Source: Oceanimonas smirnovii ATCC BAA-899 (GTDB lineage: Bacteria; Pseudomonadota; Gammaproteobacteria; Enterobacterales; Aeromonadaceae). From it: a stretch of 64,000 nucleotides of DNA. This document shows positions 1 to 8,367 of this stretch, piece by piece. Position 1 is the stretch's first letter. Each line of letters begins with the position of its first letter. The notes beneath the pieces were generated by a model. It did not search any database. It had not been told where the DNA came from and worked only from the letters and a program-made list of their open reading frames with translations. Location of the stretch: assembly GCF_000381965.1 (NCBI RefSeq), contig NZ_KB908459.1, positions 62,001-126,000 on the forward strand, read 5' to 3'. The position numbers and the translations under genes were made by a program.

Positions 1-33
1 CAGGCCGGGCGGCGTGAGGAGGGGCACGCGTGA
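1..33 (+). CDS. 3' tail of an upstream gene (partial)
   Basis: The first reading frame is open from the window edge and ends in TGA at 31-33. That stop overlaps the GTG start of the next gene in a GTGA arrangement, typical of translationally coupled genes. Only ten residues are visible, so nothing can be said about function. It is inferred to be the preceding member of the same operon as the exporter that follows. Confidence 0.4.
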   Translation, partial: QAGRREEGHA

Positions 34-737
34 CCGGTGACGTCTGGTTGTGGAGCGCCCTGGCGGTGGCCGCCGGCGCCTTTGTGCAGGGCTCCACCGG
101 CATGGGCTTTGCGCTGATCGTGGCCCCGGTGCTGGGGCTGCTGGCCCCGGCGCTGCTGCCGGTCAGCCTGCTGGTGCTGATGCTGCCGCTCAATGCCATG
201 ATCGCCTGGCGCGAGCGCAGATCCATCGATTTACTGGGCACCAGGTGGATTTCTCTGGGGCGGGTGGTAGGCACCTTTGGCGGGCTATGGGTGCTGGTGG
301 TGCTGCCCCTCAATCAGCTCAATGTGCTGATCGGGGTGTCAACCATAGCCGCGGTGCTGGCCAGCTGGCTGGCACCGGCGTTTTCGCCCAACCGCCGGGC
401 CTATGTGTCTACCGGGGTGATCACCGGCATCACCGAAACCGCCACTGGCATCGGTGGCCCGCCATTGGCGCTGGTGTACCAGCATATGCCGGTGGCGACC
501 CTGCGCGCCTCGGTGGCTACCTGCTTTCTGATCGGCGAGCTGGTGTCGTTGCTGGTGCTGGCGCTGAATGGCCGGCTTCAGCCCGAGCTGCTGCAGCCGG
601 TGGCCGGTTTGCTGCCGGCGCTGGCGGTGGGTCTGGTGCTGAGCCAGCTGGTGCACCGGCGGCTGGACGCACGGTCTCTGCGCCGCTTTGTGCTGTTGTT
701 CGCCTTTACCTCCGGCACCCTGGTGCTGTTCCAGTAA
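30..737 (+). CDS. TauE/SafE (TSUP) family membrane exporter
   Basis: A 235-residue, strongly hydrophobic protein of the TauE/SafE family (TSUP, COG0730). Family members are inner-membrane carriers linked to export of sulfite, sulfonates and other small organic anions. The N-terminal GSTGMGFALI segment and the central TGIGGPPLALV segment are the two glycine-rich half-repeats expected of the fold, and about seven membrane segments can be read. The start is GTG at 30, preceded by a good purine-rich ribosome site (GAGGAGGGG, 16-24) and overlapping the stop of the previous gene. A hairpin terminator follows at 769. The substrate cannot be predicted from the sequence. Base composition is like the surrounding core genome, unlike the AT-rich second TSUP gene at 10.4-11.2 kb. 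Confidence 0.8.
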   Translation: MTGDVWLWSALAVAAGAFVQGSTGMGFALIVAPVLGLLAPALLPVSLLVLMLPLNAMIAWRERRSIDLLGTRWISLGRVVGTFGGLWVLVVLPLNQLNVLIGVSTIAAVLASWLAPAFSPNRRAYVSTGVITGITETATGIGGPPLALVYQHMPVATLRASVATCFLIGELVSLLVLALNGRLQPELLQPVAGLLPALAVGLVLSQLVHRRLDARSLRRFVLLFAFTSGTLVLFQ

Positions 738-768
738 TCCAGGGCCGGCAAGTAAGGAACATGAAACG

Positions 769-792
769 GGGCTGCGTCGGCAGCCCTTTTTT
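769..792 (+). terminator. Rho-independent terminator after the TSUP gene
   Basis: A perfect 7-bp GC-rich stem (769-775 with 780-786) with a GTCG loop is followed by six T residues. The T tract runs into the stop codon of the convergent adenosine deaminase gene at 791-793. Confidence 0.85.
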
Positions 793-1795
793 ATTCCCGC
801 CCGGCGCAGGCCAGCAGCAGGGCGGCTTTTTCATCCGGGCTGATAAAGGCCATATTAAGGGCATTCTCCTGGCATTGGCGGCGTTGCTGCGAGGTGAGAC
901 CGGCGGCGCTGGCAGCGCTGTGGTATTCATGGCGCAGCTCTATGCCTTCCACTGCCGGGTCGTCCGTGTTCAGGCAAACCGGAATGCCTTTTTCCAGAAA
1001 ACGGTGAATGGGGTGATGAGCGAGATCAGACACTGTGCTGGTCTGCAGGTTGGACGTCAGGCAAGACTCAATACCGATGTGGTGCTTGGCCAGATAATCG
1101 AGCAGCGCCTCGTCTTCCACCGCCCGCACGCCGTGACCAATGCGCACCGCGCCCAGCTCCCGCACCGCCTGCCAGACGCTGGCGCTGCCGGCGGCCTCAC
1201 CGGCATGCACGGTCACGGCGAGACCGGCGTCCCGCACCCGGTTAAAATGCCCGGTAAACAGCTCACCGGGAAAGCCGCCTTCGTCACCGGCCAGATCCAT
1301 GGCCACCAGTTTGCCGGCGTGAGCCAGACAGGCATTCAGCTCCTGCTCGCAGGCGGCTTTGCCAAAGGTGCGGCTCATAATGCCAATCAGTTTTACCGGC
1401 ACGCCAACATCCCGGCTGCCGGCCGCCACGCCGTCACATACCGCTTCCACCACCCCTTGGGGATCAAGCCCATGGTTCATGGCCATATAACCCGGGCTGA
1501 AGCGCAGCTCGGCATAGTCGATGCCGGCGCTGAGCAAATCTTCCACGTTTTCATAGGCCACCCGGCGGCAGGCATCATAATTGCCCAGCACCTTTACGCC
1601 CCAGTCAAGTTTGGCCAGAAACGACAATAAATCCGGCGTGTTGCCCTGCACCCGCACATGGGGCAGCAGCTCGCTCAGCGTATTGCCGGGCAGGCGAACA
1701 TCAAAGGCCCGGCCCAGCTCCAGTATGGTGGCCGGACGAATATTACCGTCCAGATGACGATGTAAATCGATAAGCGGCAGGCTGGGGTCGATCAT
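791..1795 (-). CDS. add: Adenosine deaminase
   Basis: Adenosine deaminase, 334 residues, a zinc-dependent cytosolic enzyme converting adenosine to inosine plus ammonia in purine salvage. Visible motifs: the metal-binding HRH pair (H12, H14) in [10 protein letters not shown], the HAGE motif with H197 and the catalytic-type E200, H221, and the NTDDP motif (Asp278/279) near the C-terminus. Length matches bacterial Add. The start ATG at 1795 has GGGAG five bases upstream. It lies 33 bp downstream of ntrC on the same strand, so it may be cotranscribed with ntrBC, although a hairpin occupies the gap. Its ammonia-releasing role fits a nitrogen-control neighbourhood, but that link is inference. Confidence 0.93.
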   Translation of the reverse strand: MIDPSLPLIDLHRHLDGNIRPATILELGRAFDVRLPGNTLSELLPHVRVQGNTPDLLSFLAKLDWGVKVLGNYDACRRVAYENVEDLLSAGIDYAELRFSPGYMAMNHGLDPQGVVEAVCDGVAAGSRDVGVPVKLIGIMSRTFGKAACEQELNACLAHAGKLVAMDLAGDEGGFPGELFTGHFNRVRDAGLAVTVHAGEAAGSASVWQAVRELGAVRIGHGVRAVEDEALLDYLAKHHIGIESCLTSNLQTSTVSDLAHHPIHRFLEKGIPVCLNTDDPAVEGIELRHEYHSAASAAGLTSQQRRQCQENALNMAFISPDEKAALLLACAGRE

Positions 1796-1805
1796 AAAAA
1801 CTCCC

Positions 1806-1834
1806 GAGTAAGCATGACACTATACAGCTTACTC
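1806..1834 (-). terminator. Hairpin between ntrC and add
   Basis: An 8-bp inverted repeat (GAGTAAGC, 1806-1813; GCTTACTC, 1827-1834) contains the ntrC stop codon. On the minus strand it is followed by GGGAGTTTTT, which also carries the add ribosome site. It could be a weak or regulated terminator between ntrC and add. The loop is long (13 nt), so confidence is low. Confidence 0.35.
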
Positions 1835-3262
1835 TTTGGTGGCCGATTCTTCCGGCTGCAGTTCTTTCAGCTTGCGGGTCAGGGTGTTGCGGCCCCAGCC
1901 CAGCAGGCGGGCGGCTTCCTGCTTGTGGCCGCCGCTTCGGGCCAGAGCGCAGTCGAGTAAAATACGCTCAAACTCCGGCATGGCTTCTGCCAGCAGATCC
2001 TTGCGCCCCTGAGCCAGCTCATGGGTTGCCCAGTATTTCAGGGCCTGCCGCCAGTCTGTGGGTTGAGTTGTGGCTTTGGGTGCCGGCCCGGCTTCCTGTT
2101 TCATCAGTTCCGGTGGCAGATCCGACACCAGCACCTCCTGGCCCGATGCCATCACTGTCAGCCAGCGACACACGTTTTCCAGCTGGCGCACATTGCCGGG
2201 CCAGGGCAGTTGCTGCAGCAGGCGTTGCGTATCGGCATGCAGGGTTTTGGCATCGACCCCCAGCTCTGACGCCGCCAGCCCAAGAAAATGTCTGGCCAGC
2301 CGGGGAATATCTTCCCGCCGCTCTTTCAGGGCCGGCATATGCACGCGGATCACGTTCAGGCGGTGAAACAGGTCTTCCCGAAAGTCGCCGCCGGCGACCT
2401 TTCTTTCCAGATCCTGATGAGTGGCGGCAATAATGCGCACATCCACCTTGATGGGCTGATGGCCTCCCACCCGGTAAAACTGACCGTCGGCCAGCACCCG
2501 CAGCAGCCGGGTCTGAATATCCAGGGGCATATCGCCAATTTCATCCAGAAACAGAGTGCCGCCGTCGGCCTGCTCAAAGCGGCCCCGGCGCACGCTGTTG
2601 GCACCGGTAAAGGCCCCCTTTTCATGGCCGAACAGTTCAGATTCGATCAAATCCTTGGGAATGGCCGCCATGTTCAGGGCAATAAAGGGCTGTGCTGCCC
2701 TGGGGCTGTGCTTGTGCAGGGCGTGGGCCACCAGCTCCTTGCCGGTGCCGCTCTGGCCGTTAATCAATACCGAAATGGAAGAACGGGCCAGCCGGCCAAT
2801 GGCGCGAAACACTTCCTGCATGGCCGGCGCTTCACCGATAATTTCCGGGGTGCGCACCGCCTCTGCCTGCCCGGTGGGCAGCTTGTGCCGGCTTTCCTTT
2901 ACAAAGGCCACGGCCCGCTGCACCAGGGCCACGGCATCGTCGATATCAAAGGGTTTGGGCAAATATTCAAACGCCCCGCGCTGATAGGCGTTGACCGCGC
3001 TGTCGAGATCGGAATGGGCGGTCATGATAATCACCGGCAGGCCGGGTACGCGCTGATGAATGGCTCCCAGCAACGTCAGGCCGTCCATGCCGCCCATGCG
3101 AATATCGGATATCACTACCTGGGGCTGAGCCGAGCTCAGGGCATCGAGTACGCTTTCGCCATCTTCAAAACTGCGGCTCTCAAAGCCGGCCTGTGCCAGC
3201 GCCCGTTCCAGTACCCAGCGAATGGAGCTGTCGTCATCGACGACCCAAATCATTTCAGCCAT
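1829..3262 (-). CDS. ntrC: Nitrogen regulation response regulator NtrC (GlnG)
   Basis: Sigma-54-dependent activator of nitrogen-limitation genes, 477 residues. The N-terminal receiver starts MAEMIWVVDDDSSIRW and carries the phosphoacceptor D53 (SDIRMGG). The central AAA+ domain shows the Walker A GQSGTGKE, the sigma-54-contacting GAFTGA loop and a FLDEIGD Walker B. The C-terminal Fis-type helix-turn-helix ends in the GWGRNTLTRKLKEL segment. The frame is open further upstream, but ATG at 3262 is chosen because it matches E. coli NtrC's N-terminus and has an AGGAG site 8 bp upstream. The gene lies 11 bp after ntrB. Its probable target sites are visible upstream of glnA (14675-14741) and of ntrB (4347). 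Confidence 0.96.
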   Translation of the reverse strand: MAEMIWVVDDDSSIRWVLERALAQAGFESRSFEDGESVLDALSSAQPQVVISDIRMGGMDGLTLLGAIHQRVPGLPVIIMTAHSDLDSAVNAYQRGAFEYLPKPFDIDDAVALVQRAVAFVKESRHKLPTGQAEAVRTPEIIGEAPAMQEVFRAIGRLARSSISVLINGQSGTGKELVAHALHKHSPRAAQPFIALNMAAIPKDLIESELFGHEKGAFTGANSVRRGRFEQADGGTLFLDEIGDMPLDIQTRLLRVLADGQFYRVGGHQPIKVDVRIIAATHQDLERKVAGGDFREDLFHRLNVIRVHMPALKERREDIPRLARHFLGLAASELGVDAKTLHADTQRLLQQLPWPGNVRQLENVCRWLTVMASGQEVLVSDLPPELMKQEAGPAPKATTQPTDWRQALKYWATHELAQGRKDLLAEAMPEFERILLDCALARSGGHKQEAARLLGWGRNTLTRKLKELQPEESATKE

Positions 3263-3273
3263 AAAAAGTGCTC

Positions 3274-4323
3274 CTATCGTGATAGTGGCAGATAAATAAT
3301 AAATTCGGTATGTCCGGGCCGGCTCTGGCACTCAATACGGCCCTGGTGCTGGTGGATCAGCTCCTGAGCAATGGACAGCCCAAGGCCGGTGCCGCCTTCC
3401 TTGCCGGTGACCATGGGGTAGAACAAAGTGTCTTGCAGGGAGGCAGGAATGCCCGGGCCGTCATCAATAATGCGTATCTCGGCGGCCAGCCGGTAGCGCT
3501 TGCCTTGCAGCATCACCTGAAAGGCGGTGCGGGTGCGCAGGGTAATGTGGCCATGATCCCCCAGCGCATCAACGGCGTTGCGCACCATATTCAGCAGCGC
3601 CTGTTGCAGTTGCTCGGGGTCGGCTTCAAGGTCGGGAATGCTGGGATCATAATCCCGCATCAGGCTGATGCCCGGGGCCATGTCCATGCTCACCAGCCGG
3701 CGCACCTGCTCCAGTACCGAGTGCAGGTTGATCACTTCCCGCTTGCCCGGACGCTGCGGGCCCAGCAGCCGGTCTACCAGGTTACGCAGCCGATCGGCCT
3801 GGGCAATGATGAGATGAGTGAATTCCTTCAGTTCTTCTTTTTCCAGCTCCCGCTCCAGCAGCTGAGCCGCGCCGCGCAGACCGCCAAGGGGGTTTTTTAT
3901 CTCGTGGGCCAGGCCGCGCACCAGCTCCCGGGCGGCCTGCTGTTGCGCCCGCTGCTGCAATTCCTGGCTGATTTTCTTCTGCTGGTCGATCAGCCGCAGC
4001 TCCATCAGCGCCAGAATACGCCGGTTCAGGGTAAAGGCGGTCACGCTCACATCCACCCAGCGGGGCAGGCCGTCAATCACTATTTGTACTTCACTGTTGG
4101 TAAAGCTCTGCTCCAGCTCAATGCAGCGCTGAATACGGCGCATATCAAGAGAGATGTCTTCCACCAGCTGATCCAGCCGGGCGTCTTTCAGCCGGCGTTT
4201 GCTCAGGGTCAGCAGCTGCTCGGCGGCGGTGTTGGCAAAATGCACCACCAGATCGCCGTCTACCACCAGCACAGCGGTAAGCTGGCTGTCGATAATGGTC
4301 TGAATATTGATCGGGTTGTTCAC
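3274..4323 (-). CDS. ntrB: Nitrogen regulation sensor histidine kinase NtrB (GlnL)
   Basis: Soluble PAS-containing histidine kinase/phosphatase that controls NtrC in response to PII. An N-terminal PAS domain (about residues 5-110) is followed by the dimerisation/phosphoacceptor helix with H140 in GLAHEIKNPLGG, then an ATPase domain with N box (NMVRNAVDAL), DDGPGIP and GGTGLGL motifs. The GTG start at 4323 gives 349 residues, the same length as the E. coli protein, and has AAGGA six bases upstream. A longer ATG form (4407) would add 28 non-homologous residues. It is the first gene of ntrBC, with an NtrC-type palindrome 24 bp upstream. Confidence 0.95.
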   Translation of the reverse strand: MNNPINIQTIIDSQLTAVLVVDGDLVVHFANTAAEQLLTLSKRRLKDARLDQLVEDISLDMRRIQRCIELEQSFTNSEVQIVIDGLPRWVDVSVTAFTLNRRILALMELRLIDQQKKISQELQQRAQQQAARELVRGLAHEIKNPLGGLRGAAQLLERELEKEELKEFTHLIIAQADRLRNLVDRLLGPQRPGKREVINLHSVLEQVRRLVSMDMAPGISLMRDYDPSIPDLEADPEQLQQALLNMVRNAVDALGDHGHITLRTRTAFQVMLQGKRYRLAAEIRIIDDGPGIPASLQDTLFYPMVTGKEGGTGLGLSIAQELIHQHQGRIECQSRPGHTEFIIYLPLSR

Positions 4324-4346
4324 AGGCTGTCCTTGGTGAATGCGGG

Positions 4347-4363
4347 TGCACCAACTTAGTGCA
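4347..4363 (-). promoter_or_regulatory. NtrC-type operator upstream of ntrB
   Basis: TGCACC-N4-TAGTGCA at 4347-4363 matches the NtrC consensus TGCACC-N4-TGGTGCA with one mismatch. It lies directly upstream of the ntrB start, as the autoregulatory site does at E. coli glnL. Another TGGTGCA half-site lies near 4401. Confidence 0.7.
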
Positions 4364-4474
4364 AACAGTGTAACCCATGGGGCCAGGGTTGCCACAAAAT
4401 GGTGCAATCAGACCGGCTTTTCAGCCTCGTTGATAAAACTCTGCAAAAAGCTTGCCCGATCTCTCTGATGATTA

Positions 4475-4513
4475 TTGCATCAATTGATAGCATGAATATA
4501 ATTAGCTAGCTAA
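4475..4513 (+). promoter_or_regulatory. Sigma-70 promoter with overlapping SlyA operator
   Basis: TTGCAT (4475-4480), a 16-bp spacer and a perfect TATAAT (4497-4502) precede the slyA-like gene. The 12-bp perfect palindrome TTAGCTAGCTAA (4502-4513) covers the expected start point. It differs from the known SlyA consensus TTAGCAAGCTAA at one base. This predicts autorepression of the slyA-hlyD-DUF2955 operon. Confidence 0.8.
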
Positions 4514-4530
4514 CTAATTTGGAGTGCACC

Positions 4531-4980
4531 ATGAAAACATTGGGTATGGCCTTGTCCGGACTGGTTCGCCAGTGGCGGCTGATTAATGACGAGCGGCTCA
4601 AGCCTCTGGGGCTGACCCAGAGCCGCTGGATCACCCTGACTCACCTGCAGCAGGAAGACGGCATTCAGCAGCACCGCCTGGCCCGCAGTGTGGGCGTGGA
4701 AAGCCCGTCTCTGGTGCGCACTCTGGACGGGCTGGAGCAGCTGGGGCTGGTGGAGCGCCGGCCCTGTGCCAACGACAGGCGCGGCAAAACCGTGCATTTA
4801 ACGCCGGCGGTCACGCCGTTGTTAGCGGAAATGGATGCTGTGCTGAGCCATACTCGACAGCAGGTGCTGGAGGGGCTGAGCGAGGCCGAGCTGGCAGAGC
4901 TGGAGCGCATGGTGTGCCATATCAGTGCCAATCTGCGAAAAATAAACCAACAACTGAACGCGAAACAGGAGACCGAATGA
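4531..4980 (+). CDS. slyA: SlyA-type MarR-family transcriptional regulator
   Basis: A winged-helix MarR regulator of 149 residues that closely resembles SlyA: MKTLGMALSGLVRQWR N-terminal dimerisation helix, LTQSRWITL, recognition helix around SPSLVRTLDGLEQLGLVERR, and the wing CANDRRGKTVHLT. SlyA proteins act as dimeric, ligand-relieved regulators. The ATG at 4531 follows GGAG at 4521-4524; a TTG twelve bases earlier is less likely. The stop overlaps the next gene in an ATGA. The promoter carries a near-consensus SlyA operator. As in E. coli, where slyA adjoins ydhIJK, the gene sits beside an HlyD/FUSC-like pump pair, although here they are cotranscribed. Confidence 0.88.
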   Translation: MKTLGMALSGLVRQWRLINDERLKPLGLTQSRWITLTHLQQEDGIQQHRLARSVGVESPSLVRTLDGLEQLGLVERRPCANDRRGKTVHLTPAVTPLLAEMDAVLSHTRQQVLEGLSEAELAELERMVCHISANLRKINQQLNAKQETE

Positions 4981-6026
4981 GCGCAGAGCAGAGTTTTAAC
5001 CGCTGGGTGCGTATCGCGTTGGTCACCTTTGGTGTGCTGCTGCTGTATTTTGTGCTGATTGATAACTTCGCTCCCATCACGCCCCAGGCGCAGGCGCACA
5101 GACCCGTGCTGTCGGTGGCACCCAGAGTCGCGGGGCAGGTGGAGCGGGTAGCGGTCAGCAATAATCAGCCGGTAAATGCCGGAGATCTGCTGTTTACCCT
5201 GGACGACACCGACTATCAGCTGGCGCTGGACAGGGCGGCATTACAGCAGCAGCTGGCCAGCGCCGACAGAGAGCGGCTACAGGCGGCCATGGCCGGCATA
5301 AAGGCTGAAGCAGAGCAGGCCCGGCTGCGGGCCGAAGAGCTCTCCCGTGAGGCCAGTCGCCTGGAGCGGCTGCACCGGCTGGGGCATATGTCGGTGCAGC
5401 AGGCGGAGCAGGCCCGTAATCAGGCACAGCAGGCCAGCAGTGCGCTGCAGGCGGTACAGGCGCGGCAGCAGGAAGCCAGACAGGCGCTGGCGGCCGCCGA
5501 ACTGGCTCACAAGCAGGCCAACAATGCCCATGAGCAGGCCCGGCTGGCGCTGCAGCGCACTCGGGTCAAGGCAGAAATGGCCGGTCGTATCGGTAATCTG
5601 CAATTGCAGGAAGGCGTACAGGCTCAGGCCGGCCAGCCGCTGCTGGCGCTGATTTCCAACGAATTGACGGTGCTTGCCGACCTGCGGGAAAAAACCCTGC
5701 GTCATGTGACTGCCGGCACCAAAGCCGGGGTGGTGTTTGATGCCCTGCCCGGACAAATTTTTGATGCCCATGTCAGCAGCATCGACAGCGGCGTGCGTCA
5801 TGGTCAGCAGCAGGCCGACGGCCAGCTGGTGCAGCCGGAAAACTCCGACCGCTGGGTGCGCGATGCCCAGCGCCTGCGGGTGCATATTGCCCTGGACGAG
5901 CCGGTGCCGGGCCTGGCCACCGGTGCCCGGGCCACAGTGCAGTTGTTTCCCGAGTCGGGCAGCTGGCTGCATGGGCTGGGCTGGGGGCAGCTGTGGCTGG
6001 TCAGTCAGTTCCGTTATCTGTATTAA
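4977..6026 (+). CDS. HlyD-family membrane-fusion efflux subunit
   Basis: Periplasmic adaptor of 349 residues, related to YdhJ, AaeA and EmrA. One N-terminal membrane anchor (about residues 10-30) is followed by a biotinyl-lipoyl-like half motif (VAPRVAGQVERVAV), a long alpha-helical coiled-coil hairpin rich in Ala/Gln/Arg (about 80-190), the second lipoyl half and a beta-barrel (LREKTLRHVTAGTKAGVVFD). Its start ATG overlaps the slyA stop (ATGA). The next gene supplies the membrane partner. It presumably links the inner-membrane DUF2955 protein to an outer-membrane channel. The exported substrate is unknown; aromatic or weak-acid toxicants are typical for relatives. Confidence 0.88.
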   Translation: MSAEQSFNRWVRIALVTFGVLLLYFVLIDNFAPITPQAQAHRPVLSVAPRVAGQVERVAVSNNQPVNAGDLLFTLDDTDYQLALDRAALQQQLASADRERLQAAMAGIKAEAEQARLRAEELSREASRLERLHRLGHMSVQQAEQARNQAQQASSALQAVQARQQEARQALAAAELAHKQANNAHEQARLALQRTRVKAEMAGRIGNLQLQEGVQAQAGQPLLALISNELTVLADLREKTLRHVTAGTKAGVVFDALPGQIFDAHVSSIDSGVRHGQQQADGQLVQPENSDRWVRDAQRLRVHIALDEPVPGLATGARATVQLFPESGSWLHGLGWGQLWLVSQFRYLY

Positions 6027-6031
6027 GCGCC

Positions 6032-7045
6032 ATGACCTTTACCGACGATAAACTCAGAGGCTGTTTACGCGTTGCTCTTGGCAGCACCATGGGTATGCTG
6101 ATTGCCAAGATAACCGACTCCCAAATGGGGGTGTTTTTTACCGTGTACCCCATGCTGCTGCTGGGCATGGTGCCGGTATTCAACCGCTTTGTGGTGCTGC
6201 AGTTTATCGGCTCGTCTGTGCTCACCTCGCTGGAGGTGATGCTGCTGCCGGGTCTGCTGGGGCACTGGCCGCCGGTTTATACCCTGGTAGTGTTTATGCT
6301 GTTTTTATGGCGCTTTTACCTGATGGCCCGAGGGCCGCTGATGCTGTTCGGGGCCAGCGGCTGTGTCAGCCTCAGTATTATGCTGCACTTTGCCAGCTAC
6401 CCGCAGTTTCATCTGGCCGATATGGCCGCCAGCAATATAGCGGCGTCCTGTTTGTCGGTGGCGGTGGCGGCCCTGCTCTATGCGCTGCTGCCCAACCGTG
6501 AGCCGCCGGTGGCCCGGGCACTGCCGGAAAAAAGTGACAATGTGCTGCGCCATCAGGCCCTGCTGGGGGCCATAGTGGCCACTCTCAGTTTTGTGGTGTT
6601 TCAGACGGTGGATCTGGTGGACTCGCTGTCGGCTCAGGTGGCTACCGTGCTGGTGTTGTTTCCCATGAGCTATGCCGGTGCTGTGGTCTCGGGCCGGGCC
6701 CGCTGCATTGGCACCCTGCTGGGCTGCTCGGCGGGCCTGTTGTTTCAGCTGGTGCTATACGATCACTACCATAACCTGCTGCTGCTGGGGCTGGCGTTCT
6801 GGATTTGCGCCATGGTGTTTGCCCGGCTTCATGCCAGGGAGGCCATGCCCGGCATCGGCTTTGCCGGCCTGACCACAGTGGGCATATTATTTGGCCAGTA
6901 TGTCTCGCCGGAGCATGATCTGGTGTTCAGCGCTCTTTACCGCATGAGTTCAATGACGGTAGCCATTCTGGTGACCCTGTGCTGTGTGTATCTGGTGCAT
7001 AAACTGCTTAATCTGTTTCCGTCTACCCGGCACCAGGTTTTGTGA
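6032..7045 (+). CDS. DUF2955 / FUSC-like inner-membrane efflux protein
   Basis: A polytopic protein of 337 residues belonging to the DUF2955 group, related to the FUSC/AaeB membrane subunits that work with HlyD partners. Two clusters of hydrophobic helices are visible (about residues 15-150 and 180-330), separated by a short hydrophilic linker containing LPNREPP. The start ATG at 6032 lies five bases after the hlyD stop, without a strong ribosome site, so translation is probably coupled. The last 262 bp are duplicated at 10016-10279, and the base composition drops sharply right after the stop. The 3' end therefore marks an integration junction. Confidence 0.82.
   Translation: MTFTDDKLRGCLRVALGSTMGMLIAKITDSQMGVFFTVYPMLLLGMVPVFNRFVVLQFIGSSVLTSLEVMLLPGLLGHWPPVYTLVVFMLFLWRFYLMARGPLMLFGASGCVSLSIMLHFASYPQFHLADMAASNIAASCLSVAVAALLYALLPNREPPVARALPEKSDNVLRHQALLGAIVATLSFVVFQTVDLVDSLSAQVATVLVLFPMSYAGAVVSGRARCIGTLLGCSAGLLFQLVLYDHYHNLLLLGLAFWICAMVFARLHAREAMPGIGFAGLTTVGILFGQYVSPEHDLVFSALYRMSSMTVAILVTLCCVYLVHKLLNLFPSTRHQVL
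6784..7045 (+). repeat. Direct repeat, copy 1: 3' end of the DUF2955 gene
   Basis: This 262-bp stretch recurs nearly identically at 10016-10279 in the same orientation. By eye there are fewer than ten differences, including a 2-bp insertion near the start of copy 2. Copy 1 belongs to the intact gene and borders AT-rich cargo A. Copy 2 borders the GC-rich terminator normally expected after this gene. Confidence 0.93.
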
Positions 7046-7288
7046 AATACGGAAGTGGAGTTTGTGAGGTTAGCGGAGAGTTCACAATATTGAATATACA
7101 GATGATTAGCCTTTCAATAACTCTCATTCATTTGCTCTTATCTTTATTTGAAAATGTACTTTCTACTGTTTGGGATACCTGAGAAATTAATTTTGATAGT
7201 GCCGAATTTGACTGCTTGTTAACTGTTTATGGATGTATGAGCGGTGTTTATATAATATTTTTCTCGCTTCAGAAAACACACCAATGGT

Positions 7289-8113
7289 TCAGGATCTGAG
7301 AATTGACTTTCTATAGGTGTTCGGAGTCACTAAGGTGAATTGTTTGAAGCAGCGAGTGAAATGGCTTTGATCAGAAAACCCACATTTTAGAGCAATGTAA
7401 GATAGGGAGTTGTTTTTTCTCAAAAGCTGTTTTGCTTTATTTATCCGGACTTGAATTAAGTACTGGTGTGGTGTGGTTTTAACCGATCGTTTGAATTCTT
7501 TAATTAAAGTATTTTTATCGAGGTTAGTAATAATTGATAACTCGTCAAGATTTATATTTCTGTCATAAAATGAATGAATGTAATCAACCGCTCTTTTGAT
7601 ATTTGGTGATGCGTTGGGGATTGATTTAAATAGCTTAACCTCCGACTGATTTATAAGTAAGGAAAGGATGAACCCATAAATTAATGTTTCCAAGCACAAT
7701 TTTGATGTTGGTTGATTGATTTCTCTAATAATTAAACGGAACAATTCGTTGGCTCTGCTATCACTAATTATTGGTTCTTGCACAAAAGGGCAACCGAATC
7801 TCTCGTAAGGAGTATCTTTCATAATTAATTGAATCTGTTCAGGGGTCGGATACATTGTTCTGTAAGAACATGGCATTTGGCTAGCAGAACCGCCTGTATG
7901 TCCTGTATCCGCATTGATTACAACCAACTGATTGGATGTGGACTTGTAGTTTAGTCCATTCATACCAAAGGTCTGTACTCCCTGTTCAAGCATACCAATG
8001 GCGAAGCCTTCATGATAGTGCAATGGGAAGGATTTTCGACCATATGTTGTACTGGCAAATTCAATACCTTCATAAGCATCAATTAGCGAGTATTCAGATA
8101 TATTCAGTTCCAT
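7289..8113 (-). CDS. AraC-family transcriptional regulator
   Basis: A 274-residue AraC/XylS regulator. The N-terminal half has a cupin-like sensing domain (FPLHYHEGFAIGMLEQG), and the C-terminal 100 residues have two helix-turn-helix units: NLDELSIITNLDKNTLIKEFKR, and the second in SYIALKCGFSDQSHFTRCFKQ followed by TPNTYR. This architecture is typical of AraC proteins associated with LysE-type exporters. It is transcribed away from the methyltransferase-lysE pair and probably controls that pair from the shared 8114-8367 region. The gene is AT-rich with codon use unlike the host core. The ligand is unknown. Confidence 0.88.
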   Translation of the reverse strand: MELNISEYSLIDAYEGIEFASTTYGRKSFPLHYHEGFAIGMLEQGVQTFGMNGLNYKSTSNQLVVINADTGHTGGSASQMPCSYRTMYPTPEQIQLIMKDTPYERFGCPFVQEPIISDSRANELFRLIIREINQPTSKLCLETLIYGFILSLLINQSEVKLFKSIPNASPNIKRAVDYIHSFYDRNINLDELSIITNLDKNTLIKEFKRSVKTTPHQYLIQVRINKAKQLLRKNNSLSYIALKCGFSDQSHFTRCFKQFTLVTPNTYRKSILRS

Positions 8114-8240
8114 ACCTCAGTTTTACCTATGTGTTGCGAACTGTCTAAATGAAATTTTTTACAAATGATTGAAAAAACTAAAATCATAGAAAAATCATTC
8201 AAATACAAAGGCTTGCAGTAAAGTAATGCTTAGCAGCAAG

Positions 8241-8256
8241 TGTGACATATATCACA
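8241..8256 (+). promoter_or_regulatory. Putative CRP-binding site
   Basis: TGTGA-CATATA-TCACA is a perfect match to the CRP core TGTGA-N6-TCACA. It lies in the divergent region between the AraC gene and the methyltransferase gene, with a CATAAT -10-like box 26 bp downstream (8282-8287). This suggests catabolite control of cargo A. The exact promoter class cannot be fixed because no convincing -35 box is visible. Confidence 0.6.
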
Positions 8257-8328
8257 ATACGTGTCCAGTATTGCAAGAATACATAATATTATTTTCAATA
8301 TTTTAACACGTTGACAGGGGATATTGAT

Positions 8329-8348
8329 ACCAAACCAAACCAAACCAA
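8329..8348 (+). repeat. Pentanucleotide repeat (ACCAA)x4 in a 5' leader
   Basis: Four perfect ACCAA units, followed by a degenerate AACAA, end a few bases before the GAGAGGG ribosome site of the methyltransferase gene. Such a tract can change length by slippage and would alter the leader rather than the reading frame. Confidence 0.85.
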
Positions 8349-8367
8349 AACAAGAGAGGGTCATAAA

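Noticed and set aside
50-1630. Long plus-strand open frame spanning the TSUP gene, terminator and add
   Set aside because: It crosses a clear terminator and lies out of frame with and antisense to two well-supported genes; low-complexity composition is typical of high-GC shadows.
8311-8316. TTGACA as a -35 box for the methyltransferase gene
   Set aside because: No acceptable -10 hexamer lies 16-18 bp downstream; that position falls in the ACCAA repeat.
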